Assembly (NCBI GenBank): GCA_902762785.1
Contig: CACWPL010000009.1
Location: 1-64,000 of the forward strand
Reading direction: 5' to 3'
Origin: an uncultured Ruminococcus sp.
Lineage (GTDB): Bacteria; Bacillota; Clostridia; Oscillospirales; Ruminococcaceae
DNA: 64,000 nt
In this document: in pieces, positions 63,579 to 64,000 of the stretch
Numbering within the stretch: position 1 is the stretch's first letter
Layout: the number at the start of each line of letters is the position of its first letter
Translations under genes and position numbers: made by a program
Notes under the pieces: generated by a model
Told to the model about the DNA's origin: nothing
Seen by the model: only the letters and a program-made list of their open reading frames with translations
The model's database searches: none

Positions 63579-64000
63579 TCAATAGGACTGGATCGGCAGA
63601 TGGTCGGGCATGTAGCCGATGAGGACGCGGTCGAGATCCTTGTCCCAGCAGAAATAGATCCGGATGAGCTGCTCGGCACTGACGCCCGCCTTGATGTGCA
63701 TGTCGAGGAGATAGCTCTTGTCCTGGTAGGTCACGGTGTAGTCATCCTTTTTGACACGAAGCGTCTCCTTGCCGCATCCCATGGCCTCCCAATGGCACTG
63801 GTCGGCGTAGAGCGCGAGGGTCTCTTCCGTGATCTCGCCGCGGCGGTAGCGGGCGTAGGCATCGAGATAGAGCAGACCGTCACAGATGTCCGCTGCCGCG
63901 GCACGTCCGGCGTACTTGCGCAGCGCCGTGCGGGCGCGGGGCAGGAGGATGAGCTGCGCACCGAACGACTCCTCCGCCCAGTCGCAGACCTCCTCGCGGC
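63579..64000 (-). CDS. Hypothetical protein, C-terminal part (runs off the window)
   Basis: An open frame of at least 140 residues enters from the right edge and stops at 63579. Visible text includes YAGRAAAADICDGLLYLDAY and EETLALYADQCHWEAMGCGK, ending DRVLIGYMPDHLPIQSY. The first part is helical, the last ~65 residues beta-rich. No family recognised. An internal ATG at 63782 could be mistaken for the start, but the frame is open upstream with the same codon use. It lies just upstream of the PP2C-like gene with its own terminator, so it is probably not in that operon. Confidence 0.7.
   Translation of the reverse strand, partial: REEVCDWAEESFGAQLILLPRARTALRKYAGRAAAADICDGLLYLDAYARYRRGEITEETLALYADQCHWEAMGCGKETLRVKKDDYTVTYQDKSYLLDMHIKAGVSAEQLIRIYFCWDKDLDRVLIGYMPDHLPIQSY

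Overview
The window looks like chromosomal DNA of a GC-rich clostridial (Oscillospiraceae/Ruminococcus-like) Firmicute. The support is: strong AGGAGG-type ribosome binding sites and TTGACA-17-TATAAT promoters; a class 1B PyrD with its PyrK partner; a GlgC/GlgD pair typical of Clostridia; a SpoIIE-like sporulation phosphatase; and a secreted protein ending in a type I dockerin, as in cellulosome-forming ruminococci. Species cannot be fixed from the sequence alone. No tRNA, rRNA, CRISPR array or intact mobile element was recognised.

Layout. 1-2.9 kb is a more AT-rich, decaying patch: a metallo-beta-lactamase-fold tail, a serine hydrolase gene broken by one amber codon, a GNAT acetyltransferase, repeat debris like insertion-sequence ends, and a truncated VOC gene. 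2.9-7.9 kb holds a methylase-like protein with a lost catalytic motif, a ClpX-like unfoldase and a divergent DUF4317 gene. 8.0-16.9 kb is a pyrimidine biosynthesis operon (pyrC-pyrF-carA-carB-pyrK-pyrD-ruvX) behind a leader terminator. 16.9-23.2 kb is housekeeping: trmL, a serine hydrolase, flavoproteins, rsmA and DUF1643. 23.4-25.7 kb is a spoIIE-like gene. 25.8-31.8 kb is a glycogen operon (glgB-glgC-glgD-glgA). 31.9-33.3 kb is the dockerin protein. 33.4-37.0 kb is a second decaying patch: a chimeric reading frame with a dehydrogenase tail, a flavodoxin lipoprotein, a MATE fragment, an ArsR regulator and a broken hydrolase. 37.1-43.8 kb has an M20 peptidase, a MerR/TipAS regulator with a copper-type P-ATPase, and small HD, TfoX and phosphoesterase genes.

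The most unusual part is 43.9-63.4 kb, eight minus-strand genes in two adjacent transcription units. The first unit encodes a PP2C-like protein that lost metal-binding residues and a 1456-residue protein that starts as a kinase-like domain lacking catalytic motifs and ends in a DUF1887/Card1-like PD-(D/E)XK nuclease domain. The second encodes a very large SEDS (RodA/FtsW)-like protein, a class B penicillin-binding protein with intact SxxK, SxN and KTG motifs, a membrane-anchored zinc-ribbon P-loop GTPase, a 756-residue soluble partner and two membrane proteins with large outer domains. The order phosphatase, kinase, RodA, PbpA parallels the widespread pstP-pkn-rodA-pbpA cell-wall locus, but nearly every component has been rebuilt. 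I infer a specialised envelope machine under intracellular GTPase/pseudokinase control, possibly with a defence or self-killing output through the nuclease domain.
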